DNA of 60,646 nt. It comes from Gemmataceae bacterium (lineage in GTDB: Bacteria; Planctomycetota; Planctomycetia; Gemmatales; Gemmataceae). Shown here piece after piece: positions 1 to 8,300 of this stretch. A program made the position numbers and the translations under genes. Numbering within the stretch: the first letter of the stretch is position 1; each line of letters opens with the position of its first letter. Under the pieces are notes generated by a model. The model was given only the letters and a program-made list of their open reading frames with translations, did not search any database and was not told the origin of the DNA. The DNA lies in NCBI GenBank assembly GCA_022616435.1, contig JAKEET010000082.1, positions 1 to 60,646 on the forward strand, given 5' to 3'.

Positions 1-49
1 AAGCCGTGCCCAACGCCGCCTCGCCTAGTGCCACGCGCGATTTGTGAAA

Positions 50-349
50 TCATAACATATGGCAATTACTGGACTTACGACTTTCGACTGTTGAAGATGA
101 GAATAGCTTGGGGCAATTCTCGCAGCTGAACACGATTTCAACCGCCGAACGTCGTTGTGGCGTGGCTCCAGAAGGCGACGCGCCGTCATAGGCGACCACT
201 GCCTCGAATTGGTCGGAGCCGACCAAAGTGCCAACATGACGTACGTGGGTATAGTCGCTGCCGCAGGAAGGACAGACGACGTTCGCGTCGTCACTGGACG
301 ATTCGCCCGAGAGAAACGCAATTGCTGCCTTTCCGCTGTGGATGTTCAT
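50..349 (-). CDS. small zinc-ribbon protein, function unknown
   Basis: A short protein of about 100 residues. Two Cys pairs, CPSCG and, about 50 residues later, CENCP, form a probable zinc ribbon, with hydrophobic and charged residues between them typical of a folded domain. I chose the Met at 349 (MNIHSGK) because the homology-like part begins after it; an in-frame ATG at 385 is the alternative, and neither has a clear Shine-Dalgarno sequence. It points away from the zinc-ribbon gene at 475, so the two may share the spacer 350-474. The family is not recognised. That the frame is coding is an inference from its composition and the paired cysteines. Confidence 0.55.
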   Translation of the reverse strand: MNIHSGKAAIAFLSGESSSDDANVVCPSCGSDYTHVRHVGTLVGSDQFEAVVAYDGASPSGATPQRRSAVEIVFSCENCPKLFSSSTVESRKSSNCHML

Positions 350-474
350 GTTGGTATTCTCGCGAGCCGAATGCAAAATGGCCATTGGTATGCACCAACC
401 CGTCAGCTGGCGAATGACTTGCGTGACGGGCAGTTCTCGACGACAATGAGTACGAGCACAAGAGGAAAGCTCGC

Positions 475-834
475 ATGCCGCCCAATGAACCTTGTCCGCA
501 TTGCGGTCAGCTCATTTTGGACTGGCACAACGAGTGGTACGATGCCGCACAGCGGAGGGCCATCTACAACGGTCAGGCGGCGATGGATTGCCCGCTCTGC
601 CGGCGGGCGGTGCTTTGGTTTGAGTCGCGGGACATCGCGGCGCCGCCGGCGAATGCCCAAATGCCGGTCTATGAGCGCTCGGCAATCCTGGCCGCTCAAT
701 GGGTCCCCATTCGGGAGCCGGCATGTGCCAACTTGGCGGGTTACATCGCGACTCACCCGGCGGGGCAACAGTATAGCGCTTACTGGCCGCAGACTGAAAT
801 CCAGCAGGCCGATCAACAGGTAGCCAAACCATGA
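475..834 (+). CDS. small zinc-ribbon protein, first gene of a two-gene unit
   Basis: 119 residues. CPHCG near the start and CPLCRR about 30 residues later give a CxxC...CxxC zinc-ribbon pattern; the rest is a compact domain ending in a Gln-rich tail. The stop overlaps the start of the next gene (ATGA at 831-834), so the two are translationally coupled and probably work together. The function is unknown. Small coupled pairs of this kind in planctomycetes sometimes lie next to toxin or immunity loci, but nothing here proves that role. Confidence 0.65.
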   Translation: MPPNEPCPHCGQLILDWHNEWYDAAQRRAIYNGQAAMDCPLCRRAVLWFESRDIAAPPANAQMPVYERSAILAAQWVPIREPACANLAGYIATHPAGQQYSAYWPQTEIQQADQQVAKP

Positions 835-1136
835 TCCTGACACACGAAGAGATTGCCTTCCTCGACGTGTATTGCCACGAGGGGACCGAAGCTCCTTTCG
901 GGGGCCCGGCCACCGAGGTGATGACACGGATTGGCATCCAGAGCGGAGATACTCTCAACCTGCAATGGGCGTACTTGCGCGATCAGCCGCCGACGGGCCC
1001 GGAAATCGGCCACGCCAGCAAGGTTGCGCCGCCGCTTCCCTGGGCCGATCGTGAAGCCGTCCTGCGGCGCGATGCAGAAATCCGGACGATCCGCGAGGAA
1101 GTGCAGCGCGCTCGCAAGCAGCATCCCGCCGCGTGA
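831..1136 (+). CDS. small protein coupled to the upstream zinc-ribbon gene
   Basis: 101 residues beginning MILTHEEIAFLDVYCHEG. It shows a predicted helical N-terminus, a Pro-rich middle (QPPTGPEIGH) and a charged C-terminal helix rich in Arg and Glu. There is no signal peptide or membrane segment. The start overlaps the stop of the preceding gene by four bases. The family is not recognised. Coding status is supported by the overlap and balanced amino-acid composition; any function is unknown. Confidence 0.6.
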   Translation: MILTHEEIAFLDVYCHEGTEAPFGGPATEVMTRIGIQSGDTLNLQWAYLRDQPPTGPEIGHASKVAPPLPWADREAVLRRDAEIRTIREEVQRARKQHPAA

Positions 1137-1254
1137 AGAGGGGGGTCGGTCGTCATGGGAAACACGTGGCACGCGTGGCAGCGTGGCACGCAGGATGTTC
1201 CATCCGGGCCGGCCCCGAAGTTCGCGGCTCCAGCGCAACACCTGCTTGAGCGGC

Positions 1255-1670
1255 CAGTTGTGTCACATCCTCGAACTGCGGTTTGTTCACCAAAGCTACT
1301 TCGAGTTTTATCTTGCGAGCCTTTGGCGCAAACGTCTGCGAGATCAAGGGAAGACGGTGCACGACTGGCTCCGTGAGAATGATGAACAGTCGCTTCTTCG
1401 CCCGGCCAGCTTCGTCAGCTATTGGCCGTTCTTCGCGACGATGAACCGGCCGTCTTTACGGCCGCCGTCCGCGATATTCTGGCGACGAATAAGGTCCGCT
1501 ATCACCTGCAGCAACTCACTTTGCAGTTCCTCGGCTCGATCGCCGATCCCAGCGACGAGGAAGTTGGATTCGTTCACGAGATGCTGCATTCTTCGACGTG
1601 GCGTGGTTGGCAAACTGGCAGGCTGGAGGCGGCGTTGGGCCGTCGCACACGCCTCATCGTCACCCGATGA
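1255..1670 (+). pseudogene. remnant of a STAND/NACHT-type NTPase C-terminal region, frameshifted
   Basis: Two adjacent frames encode one continuous-looking domain. The first gives RFVHQSYFEFYLASLWRKR and DEQSLL; after about position 1408 the other frame continues with GQLRQLLAVLRDDEPAVF and later FLGSIADPSDEEV. The order FVHxSYFEFxxA, then DEQ-LLR, then LRDD-PA, then L-LPDP-EEE is what I know from the region after the NTPase domain of large bacterial STAND ATPases. The N-terminal P-loop part is absent and a single-base shift breaks the reading frame near 1405-1412. I read it as a decayed fragment. The final bases overlap the 3' end of the convergent permease gene. Confidence 0.5.
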
Positions 1671-3645
1671 CCACCCGCGGCTGCCGTTCCGGGCGCGGCT
1701 CGGCGTCCTGGATCAGTTCGCGGACCATCCACGGGACGTTGCCTTCGCCGAACAGGAGGAAGCCGATGTTCGCGGCCATCGGGTTCTCGTCGGACCAGCC
1801 GAAGTGAATCTCGGGCGGATGGCCGACCTTGGACAGCTCCAGGGCGAGGGCGGCGATCGAGTGGGCGATGGAGGCGCATTTCTGCACGCGCAGGATGAAG
1901 CCGCCTTGCTCCTGCACGATCTCGATCAGCGGCGTCTGGTAGAAGTCGCTGGTGTCGCCGAGGTTGGCCTCGATGAACACGATCGGCACTTCCGGCCCGA
2001 GGCGATGCTCCTTGCGGATCTGCACTTCCTTTTCCTGGAGGCTGCGGCTGCCGGGGCGGTGCGGCACCAGCACCGGGAATTCGAGCATCTTCATGCTGTC
2101 CCAGAGGAAGCGCGATTGTTCGTTGACGAAATCGAAGCCGAGCAAACGCAGCTCCTTGCTGCGGTAGAACCGCGACACGATCGACAGCACCACGATCGCC
2201 AGGATGAAGAAGCTGGCGATGCGGAGGCCGTCGGGCTTTTCGTAGATGTTGGCGGCCGTCGTGTAGAAGAACACGATGGAGATCGCCAGGTACGGGTACG
2301 AGATGCGGAAGGGCCAGAAGCGAAAGCGGCTGTTGCGCCAGCGGTCGATGAGCGTGGCGACGCAGGCGCTCGACATCAGGACCAGGACGCCGGTGGCGTA
2401 GGCGCCGCCCTGGGCTTCCACCGAGGCGTCGAACTCCCAGGTCACGAACAGGTTGATGAGCGTGAACACCACCACCAGGGGCCGAAACGCCCGCGTCCAT
2501 TCGGGGGCCATGCCGTAGCGCGGCAGGAACTGCGGCACCAGGTTCAACAGGCCGGCCATGGCGCTGGCGCCGGCGAACCAGAGGATGACGACGGTGCTGA
2601 TGTCGTACATGGTGCCGAAGACTTCGCCGAACAGCGGGTTCATGACTTCGGCGGCAGCGCCGTTGGCCAGGGGTTCGCCGTGGGCCAGGTAGGCGAGGGC
2701 GCGGTTGGCGGCGCGGCCGCCGTGGCGCAGCTCGTCGGGGGCGATGAGCGTGCTGGTGACGACGGCCGAGCCGAGCAGGAACGTGGACATGATCAGCGCC
2801 GCGGTCAAGAGCAGCTTGCGGGCGTTGCGGATGCGGCCGCGGGGGCGTTCGTGGGTGTCGTCCGCGTCGCCCTGGATGAGCGGCATCACGGCCACGCCGG
2901 TCTCGAAGCCGCTGAGCCCCAGCGCCAGCCGTGGGAACAACAGCGCGCAGATCGCGAAGATGCCCCAGGCGTCGGCGCCGAGGTTGAATTCGTGGATGTA
3001 GTGGCTGTCGAAATGCCAGTGCTGCTCGGCGACGTTGGTCTTCCACTGCTCGAGCAATTCGCCGTGATGGCCGAAGTACCACAGGCCGCTGCCGATGACG
3101 ATCGCGTTGAGCAGCAGGTAGACGCCGACGATGGCGACGGCCAGGCCGATGACTTCGCGGAAGCCGCGCAGGAACATGGCGCCGAGCATCACCAGCAGGA
3201 ACATCGTGACCATGACCTGGGCGCTGTGGCCGCTCCAGTCCGCCGGCCACAGCGGGTTCTTGACGAGGTGCTCGGCGGCGTCGGCGGCGGACAGGGTCTT
3301 GGTGATCACGAAGTCGGTGGCCGCGAACCCCAGCAGCACCAGCACCAGGAACTTGCCGGTCCAGCCGCGGACCAGCCGCTCGAGCATCGAGATCGAGCCT
3401 TGCCCGTGCGGCGACTTGCCGGCCACGTAGGCATACACCGGCAGCGCGCCGAACAAGGTCACCACGACCAGGATCATCGTGGCGAACGGCGTCAACAGGC
3501 CGGTGGCGTCGAACGCGATCGACGGCTGATAGCCGAGCGTGCTGAAGTAATCGACGCCGGTGAGGCACATGACCCAGAGCCAGAAGGCCTTGTGGTGATG
3601 GACCGCGGACGGCGGATGGGCGGCGGGTTGGGACTGTGCGTCCAT
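1660..3645 (-). CDS. APC-superfamily permease with a soluble C-terminal domain
   Basis: 661 residues from the Met of MDAQSQPAA; an upstream Met at 3702 would add 19 residues unlike a transporter N-terminus. The first ~470 residues contain roughly twelve hydrophobic segments starting at FWLWVMCLTGVDYFSTLGYQ, with the Gly-rich first helix of APC (amino acid/polyamine/cation) carriers. The last ~170 residues are soluble, with a motif VPIVFIEANLGDTSDFYQTP and a universal-stress-like alternation of strands and helices. The substrate cannot be read from sequence: an amino acid is the usual annotation, but the position next to trkH and trkA makes a cation plausible. Inner membrane. Confidence 0.8.
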   Translation of the reverse strand: MDAQSQPAAHPPSAVHHHKAFWLWVMCLTGVDYFSTLGYQPSIAFDATGLLTPFATMILVVVTLFGALPVYAYVAGKSPHGQGSISMLERLVRGWTGKFLVLVLLGFAATDFVITKTLSAADAAEHLVKNPLWPADWSGHSAQVMVTMFLLVMLGAMFLRGFREVIGLAVAIVGVYLLLNAIVIGSGLWYFGHHGELLEQWKTNVAEQHWHFDSHYIHEFNLGADAWGIFAICALLFPRLALGLSGFETGVAVMPLIQGDADDTHERPRGRIRNARKLLLTAALIMSTFLLGSAVVTSTLIAPDELRHGGRAANRALAYLAHGEPLANGAAAEVMNPLFGEVFGTMYDISTVVILWFAGASAMAGLLNLVPQFLPRYGMAPEWTRAFRPLVVVFTLINLFVTWEFDASVEAQGGAYATGVLVLMSSACVATLIDRWRNSRFRFWPFRISYPYLAISIVFFYTTAANIYEKPDGLRIASFFILAIVVLSIVSRFYRSKELRLLGFDFVNEQSRFLWDSMKMLEFPVLVPHRPGSRSLQEKEVQIRKEHRLGPEVPIVFIEANLGDTSDFYQTPLIEIVQEQGGFILRVQKCASIAHSIAALALELSKVGHPPEIHFGWSDENPMAANIGFLLFGEGNVPWMVRELIQDAEPRPERQPRVVIG

Positions 3646-3926
3646 AGGAAAGCGTGATTGCAGGGACAGGCGGCAGCGTCCAAAGACGGGGCGCCCTTTC
3701 AAAGGCCGACGAGGTTAGCTGACGGGCTGGAGCTTGAAAGTGCTCTGGCCTGGTTGGATCAACCTGCGGATGATCCGGCAGGCCTGCGCCCCGGAGGTCC
3801 CTCGCCGTACCTGGCGATGGGGCCTCGAATGGTTCCCCCGTTCCCGGGCCGGGCGGCGCGGGATTAGGCTACATGAGGATTCATTCTAGCGGATTTGGAC
3901 CGAAACATGTGCGTACCAGGTCGCGG

Positions 3927-4202
3927 TCATGCAGTCAGACTTGCCAAATGCCGACGGGACTCCGTGATCCAGCTCTCAGCCGCGAGCACCTGGTCCAGAG
4001 TCGGGACGACGCCGTAGTTCGTCATCATCTGATCGCGCCGATAGTCCTTGGCAAACCGCAGCACTTGCCGCAGAATCGGCTCGGGCAGGTTTGTCAGTGC
4101 GACGCCGGGGTTCCGCGGATCGAGCATATGAAGGCTCTCGACCACAAGTTGATGGTCGGTGATCATGCCGAGCCTGTGCTTTTCCACCAGGGAACACGTC
4201 AT
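3927..4202 (-). CDS. small protein, second gene of a coupled orphan pair
   Basis: 91 residues beginning MTCSLVEKHRLGMITDHQLV. Predicted mostly helical, with no signal peptide, membrane segment or known motif. Its start overlaps the stop of the upstream gene (ATGA at 4199-4202), so the two are translationally coupled and likely interact. The family is not recognised. A partner, antitoxin or immunity role is possible but is only suggested by size and order. Confidence 0.6.
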   Translation of the reverse strand: MTCSLVEKHRLGMITDHQLVVESLHMLDPRNPGVALTNLPEPILRQVLRFAKDYRRDQMMTNYGVVPTLDQVLAAESWITESRRHLASLTA

Positions 4203-4705
4203 GGCTGCGCCTTTCTCATCGCTTCGACCATTCTATCGGAGCAGTCCCACGCCTCATCATGCAAATTGCCCGGATTGTTGGGGCGCGTCTGATCGATGTA
4301 GTGCTCGATCGTCATCGTGCCCTTCTTCAACATGCCACGCAGCTTCTCAAGCTCATACATTTCGTGCGCGATAACTCCGACAATGGCCTCATCGCTGTTG
4401 AGGATTTCGGATCGTATCCGAAATGGCACCTTGCCGGTACGGCTGTTGAGAAGATCGGACCAGTAGACCGCAGAGCCAGCCGGCTTGGTGACTTTTGGGC
4501 CACGTGCCGTGCCGTCGTCCGGAAGTTCGTTGTCTTCGTCTTCGAAAAAGAACACGTCCGGCGGAACGTGGACTCCGAACCCACGCGCGATTTCCAACGC
4601 TTCTTCAATGGTCCTCTTGTGCCCTTGAGGATTGACTTTCCATATGAGCCTTGGTGACTGCCCCGCAATCATCGTTGGGCTCCATCCACACCCCGATTGT
4701 ACCAT
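4199..4705 (-). CDS. orphan protein, first gene of a coupled pair; toxin-domain-like
   Basis: 168 residues. After a short N-terminus the chain reads KRTIEEALEIARGFGVHVPP, then an acidic stretch FFFEDEDNELPDDG, then IAHEMYELEKLRGMLKKG. The HExxxLE stretch recalls, without matching, the HExxH of zincins. The start at 4705 is the first Met after an in-frame stop; the Met at 4672 is an alternative. Compact orphan proteins of this style resemble C-terminal toxin domains detached from Rhs-type carriers, with the small downstream gene as a possible immunity partner. That reading is inference; family unknown. Confidence 0.6.
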   Translation of the reverse strand: MVQSGCGWSPTMIAGQSPRLIWKVNPQGHKRTIEEALEIARGFGVHVPPDVFFFEDEDNELPDDGTARGPKVTKPAGSAVYWSDLLNSRTGKVPFRIRSEILNSDEAIVGVIAHEMYELEKLRGMLKKGTMTIEHYIDQTRPNNPGNLHDEAWDCSDRMVEAMRKAQP

Positions 4706-4754
4706 AGTGGCATGTCTTCATCAACGCGGTCCAAATCACCAACCACCGCCAAGG

Positions 4755-6194
4755 TTACCCCTTCCGCCAAAACGTCGGCAAGCACAGCACCAGCACCGTG
4801 GCCACCTCCAGCCGGCCGAGCAGCATCGACATGCACAGCACCACCTTGGCGAACGCCGGCAGGCCGGCGTAGTTGTCCATGGGACCGACGGCGCCGAGTC
4901 CCGGGCCGATCGTCCCCTGGCAGGCGACCGCGGCCGACACGGACGTGATCTGGTCCAGTCCCATCGCGGCCAAGAGCAGCGTCGCCATCACGAAGACGCC
5001 GATGAACAGCACCGTGATGGACAACACATCCTGCATGATGTCGGGCGTCACCGCCTGGCCGTCCAGTTTCAGCACGCGCACCTGGCGCGGATGGATCAGC
5101 CGCACGATCTGCAGGTAGGCGTGCTTGATCAACAGAAACACGCGCACGTGCTTGATGCCGCCGGCCGTGGAGCCGGCGCAGCCGCCGATGAACATCATGA
5201 TGAACAAGACCCCTTGCGACAGCATCGGCCAGCGTTCGTAATCGGCCGTCGCGAACCCAGTGGTGGTCGTGATCGAGGTCACCGTGAAGGCGGCGTCGCG
5301 GAGGTTCACGAGCGCGCTGTCGTAGTCGCGGAGGTTGAACAGGAACACGATCAAGGTCAGGGCCGCGAGCAGACCGAGGTAGAAGCGGAATTCGTCGCTC
5401 TTCCAGTAGTTGCCGACGCGGCCGCGCAGGGCGTAGTAGTGCAGCGTGAAGCTGGCGCCGCCGAGCACCATGAGCACCAGGATCACCACCTGGCTGTAGG
5501 TTCCGAAGGCGCCCAGGCTGGCGTTGCGCGTCGAGAACCCGCCGGTGGCGATGGCCGTGAACGTGTGGCACAGGGCGTCGAAGAAACTCATCTCGCCGAG
5601 CCACAACAGGACCACGCCGATGGCCGTCAGCAGGGCGTAGACCCCCCACAAGAGCCGCGCCGTGTCCTGGATGCGCGGCGTCAGGCGGTCGGCGGTGACG
5701 CCGGGGGTTTCGGCTTCGTAAAGCTGCATGCCGCCGACGCCCAGGAACGGCAACACGGCGACGCCGAGGACGATGAAGCCCATGCCGCCGAGCCATTGCG
5801 TCAGCGCCCGCCAGTAAAGGACGCTTTTTGCCACCACCTCGATGTCGGTGAGCACGGACGCGCCGGTGGTCGTGAAGCCGGCCATGCCTTCGAAGAACGC
5901 GTCCACCGGATTGAGCAGGACGCCCGAGAAAAGGTACGGGAGCGAGCCGAACACCGAATAGCTCAGCCAGGCGAACGTCACGATCGCGAAGCCCTCGCGG
6001 GAGCCGATGTCGGCCGTGCCGCGGAAGAAGTGCATCAGCGCCCCGCCGGCCGTGCAGGCGATCGCGGCCGCGATGACGAAGGTGAGCGTCTGGCCGTCGC
6101 CGTAGTAGAGGGCAAACGGGATCGGCGTCAGCAGCATGCCCCCCAGAAAGAGCAGCAGGGGGCCCTGGATGTACAGCGTCAGGCGGAAGTTCAT
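4755..6194 (-). CDS. trkH: Trk-type potassium uptake membrane subunit TrkH
   Basis: 479 residues, the usual TrkH length. It is the K+-translocating subunit in the inner membrane and needs the peripheral TrkA regulator. Four selectivity-filter loops are readable: GFTTTGASVL, AIATGGFSTRN, SITTTTGFATADY and CQGTIGPGLG, each carrying the conserved glycine, separated by paired hydrophobic helices. The start is MNFRLTLYIQ. trkA lies upstream on the same strand with a 101-bp spacer, so a trkA-trkH unit is likely. The start lies only 6 bp from a large hairpin and no Shine-Dalgarno sequence is visible, so translation may be limited by RNA structure. Confidence 0.93.
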   Translation of the reverse strand: MNFRLTLYIQGPLLLFLGGMLLTPIPFALYYGDGQTLTFVIAAAIACTAGGALMHFFRGTADIGSREGFAIVTFAWLSYSVFGSLPYLFSGVLLNPVDAFFEGMAGFTTTGASVLTDIEVVAKSVLYWRALTQWLGGMGFIVLGVAVLPFLGVGGMQLYEAETPGVTADRLTPRIQDTARLLWGVYALLTAIGVVLLWLGEMSFFDALCHTFTAIATGGFSTRNASLGAFGTYSQVVILVLMVLGGASFTLHYYALRGRVGNYWKSDEFRFYLGLLAALTLIVFLFNLRDYDSALVNLRDAAFTVTSITTTTGFATADYERWPMLSQGVLFIMMFIGGCAGSTAGGIKHVRVFLLIKHAYLQIVRLIHPRQVRVLKLDGQAVTPDIMQDVLSITVLFIGVFVMATLLLAAMGLDQITSVSAAVACQGTIGPGLGAVGPMDNYAGLPAFAKVVLCMSMLLGRLEVATVLVLCLPTFWRKG

Positions 6195-6200
6195 GTCGCG

Positions 6201-6293
6201 CAGCCCGTTGAAAAAGGGGTCCGACCCCAGAGACTCTGTGTTTCGCGGCGCCGTTGCAGGTTCCGAGGGGGTCAGACCCCTTTTTCAACGGGC
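6201..6293. repeat. REP-like palindrome between trkA and trkH
   Basis: Two 28-bp arms, 6201-6228 and 6266-6293, are inverted copies with one mismatch, with a 37-bp loop. Each arm holds the core GGGGTCWGACCCC next to a five-base A or T run. This core is one I know as a dispersed palindrome in several phyla, often linked with REP-associated tyrosine transposases. It fills nearly the whole gap between the two genes. Confidence 0.85.
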
Positions 6294-6295
6294 TG

Positions 6296-7639
6296 CTAGC
6301 TGAACAACCTTTCGCAGTCGTGGATCACGTTGGGCAGGGCGAACACGATCACGTGGTCCGCGGGCTCCAGGCGATCCTCGCCGCTGGGGATGACCACGGT
6401 GTCGCCGCGGACGATGGCGCCGATGATGGCGCCGCGCGGCAGCTCGACGTCCTTGAGCGGCTGGCGGAGCAGGCCGTTCTCGGCCGGCATGACCATTTCC
6501 AGCACCTCGGCGTCGCTTTGCTCCAGGGTGGCGATGCCGGCGACCTGGCCGCGGCGCACCGACTTGAGCACGGCGGCGGCGGTCGCCAGCCGCGGGCTGA
6601 CGCAGGCGTCCACCCCCAACGACGGCGCCAGCGTCAGCAGCTCGTGCCGATTCACCAGGGCGATGGCCCGCTTGGCGCCGTAGCTCTTGGCCAGGAGCGA
6701 ACACAGGATGTTCGACTGCTCGTCGTCGGTGACGGCGACGTAGACGTCGCACTGGGCCAGGCCCTCGTTGCGCAGGGCGTCGATGTCGGTCCCTTCGGCA
6801 TGGATCACCGTGACGTTCTCCAGGTCCTCGGCGAGTTGCTGACACTGGTTGTGGTCGCGGTCGATGATCTTGACGCGGAACCTGAGGCTGGAGAACTTCT
6901 GGGCCAAGGCGGCGCCGATCCGGCCGCCGCCCAGGATAAAGATGTTCTTCGACTGTTCCTTCTCGAAGCCGAACAGATAGTTGATGGCGGGCACGTCGCG
7001 GCGGTTGCAGACGAAGTAGACCAGGTCGCCTTCCTGGATGGCGTCCTCGCCGCGCGGGATGATGGTTTCGTGCTTGCGCACGATGGCGGTCACGACCATG
7101 CGATACAGGCCGCGCAGGCCGCCCAGTTCCTTGAGCGTGATGCCGGCCAGCGGGCTGCCGCGGCTGATGAGGTAGCCGAGAAACACGACGCGGCCGCCGG
7201 CGAACTCGGCCGCCTCGGTGGCGGCGGTGTACGAGACGATTTCATGGACTTCGTGGGCGACGACGTTCTGCGGATTGATGAGCACGTCGATGCCCAGCTT
7301 CTTGGCGTTCTGGGCCCATTCCGCGGTGGTGTACTCCAGGCTCTTGATGCGGGCGATCATGCGCGGCACGTTGTACTCGTTGGCCAGCAGGCAGGCCACC
7401 ATGTTCACCTCGTCCTGGTTGGTGACGGCGATGAACAGCTCGGCGCTGCCGATGCCCGCCTGTTCGAGCGTCTCCGCCCCGGCGCCGCTGCCGCGAACCA
7501 CGAGGGCGTTGAGCTTGGCCTTGAGGACGCGTTCCTTCTCGGCGCTCTTCTCGATGACCGTGACATTGTGGCCTTCCTTGGACAGTCGATCCGCGATGTG
7601 AAAACCAACTTCGCCCGCCCCGACGACGATGACGTTCAT
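6296..7639 (-). CDS. trkA: Trk system potassium uptake regulatory protein TrkA
   Basis: 447 residues from MNVIVVGAGEVGFHIADRL; the frame opens 36 codons earlier, but the Rossmann fold begins directly at this Met. TrkA binds NAD(H)/nucleotide and gates TrkH. Two tandem RCK halves are clear: the first dinucleotide fold is GAGEVG with an acidic residue at the end of strand 2 (VIEK), followed by a TrkA-C domain; the second begins KNIFILGGGRIGAALAQKF, again followed by a TrkA-C domain. Length and duplication match the proteobacterial-type TrkA. It is cytoplasmic, membrane-associated through TrkH, and upstream of trkH on the same strand. Confidence 0.94.
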   Translation of the reverse strand: MNVIVVGAGEVGFHIADRLSKEGHNVTVIEKSAEKERVLKAKLNALVVRGSGAGAETLEQAGIGSAELFIAVTNQDEVNMVACLLANEYNVPRMIARIKSLEYTTAEWAQNAKKLGIDVLINPQNVVAHEVHEIVSYTAATEAAEFAGGRVVFLGYLISRGSPLAGITLKELGGLRGLYRMVVTAIVRKHETIIPRGEDAIQEGDLVYFVCNRRDVPAINYLFGFEKEQSKNIFILGGGRIGAALAQKFSSLRFRVKIIDRDHNQCQQLAEDLENVTVIHAEGTDIDALRNEGLAQCDVYVAVTDDEQSNILCSLLAKSYGAKRAIALVNRHELLTLAPSLGVDACVSPRLATAAAVLKSVRRGQVAGIATLEQSDAEVLEMVMPAENGLLRQPLKDVELPRGAIIGAIVRGDTVVIPSGEDRLEPADHVIVFALPNVIHDCERLFS

Positions 7640-7868
7640 GACTGCAGCGCTCGCATTTCCCCAGGGTCGCCCAGGCGCGTGGCGGAATTCACTACGAAAT
7701 CGGAGGCCGCCCTGGCGATTCCAGCCTTGGCGATTAACGTACGGCACCCCGCGTGGGTTTCCAACGTGCCCCGGCGGCCGCGGCCATCCGGCCCGTCACG
7801 TTCCTGAAGTTGTAATTCGTTTGCGGGCCGGAATCTTTCGAAGTCCGATTTTTGTCCGCCAACGCCGC

Positions 7869-7896
7869 TTGAAAATGCTGGACGCCCGTTTATAAT
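7869..7896 (+). promoter_or_regulatory. sigma-70-type promoter for tRNA-Gly
   Basis: TTGAAA at 7869-7874 and TATAAT at 7891-7896, separated by 16 bp, an almost consensus housekeeping promoter. Transcription would start near 7903, about 63 bases upstream of the tRNA. Confidence 0.8.
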
Positions 7897-7905
7897 TCGG
7901 GGCAT

Positions 7906-7960
7906 GGGTATCCGAAGGGAGACTTCCAAGGTGTTCAAGACTTCGGAAGTTCGGATACCC
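7906..7960 (+). repeat. inverted repeat in the tRNA-Gly leader
   Basis: GGGTATCCGAA at 7906-7916 is perfectly complementary to TTCGGATACCC at 7950-7960, giving an 11-bp stem in the leader between promoter and tRNA. The loop contains AGACTTCGGAAGT, one of the short palindromes repeated elsewhere in the window. It may shape 5' processing of the precursor. Confidence 0.65.
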
Positions 7961-7965
7961 CTCCT

Positions 7966-8037
<72 letters not shown>

Positions 8038-8041
8038 CTGT

Positions 8042-8103
8042 GCCGAGAAAGCGAAACTCACCACGCGTGGCAGGCGCGGTATTTCGCCTTCTCGGCTTTT
8101 TTG
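8042..8103 (+). terminator. rho-independent terminator of tRNA-Gly
   Basis: GCCGAGAA...GCGAAA at the left pairs with TTTCGC...TTCTCGGC at the right, with a one-base bulge on each side, followed directly by a run of six T. It starts five bases after the tRNA. Confidence 0.8.
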
Positions 8104-8190
8104 TTGGTCAGCGTCGCGATGCCGGCAGATGCCAGCCTGGTGCGTAGCTTGTAAATCAAGACTTGCGGATGCCTAACTGAGCGTGCGTGA

Positions 8191-8269
8191 TTCCGCTGCA
8201 CCAACCCGAAGCGTAAGCGAGGGGAGCAGGCGAAATCCCTCGCTTACGCTTCGGGTTGGTGCAGCGGAA
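8191..8269. repeat. 33-bp perfect inverted repeat upstream of tig
   Basis: Arms 8191-8223 and 8237-8269 are perfectly complementary over 33 bp with a 13-base loop. The core is CCGAAGCGTAAGCGAGGG. I know this sequence type as a dispersed palindrome in planctomycete genomes (established knowledge, not checked here). It ends 31 bp before the tig start, so it is probably transcribed as a 5' UTR hairpin. Confidence 0.9.
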
Positions 8270-8300
8270 CTGCACACTGCTATATCACGAGGACACCACC

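Noticed and set aside
931..3657. Very long open frame (about 900 codons) on the plus strand
   Set aside because: It lies antisense to the APC permease and is a GC-bias shadow; the permease frame has membrane segments and family motifs. Only its first part contains real homology, from the NTPase remnant.
4632..7807. Plus-strand open frames of 500-550 codons opposite trkH and trkA
   Set aside because: Shadow frames of well-recognised Trk genes, with no domain-like sequence.
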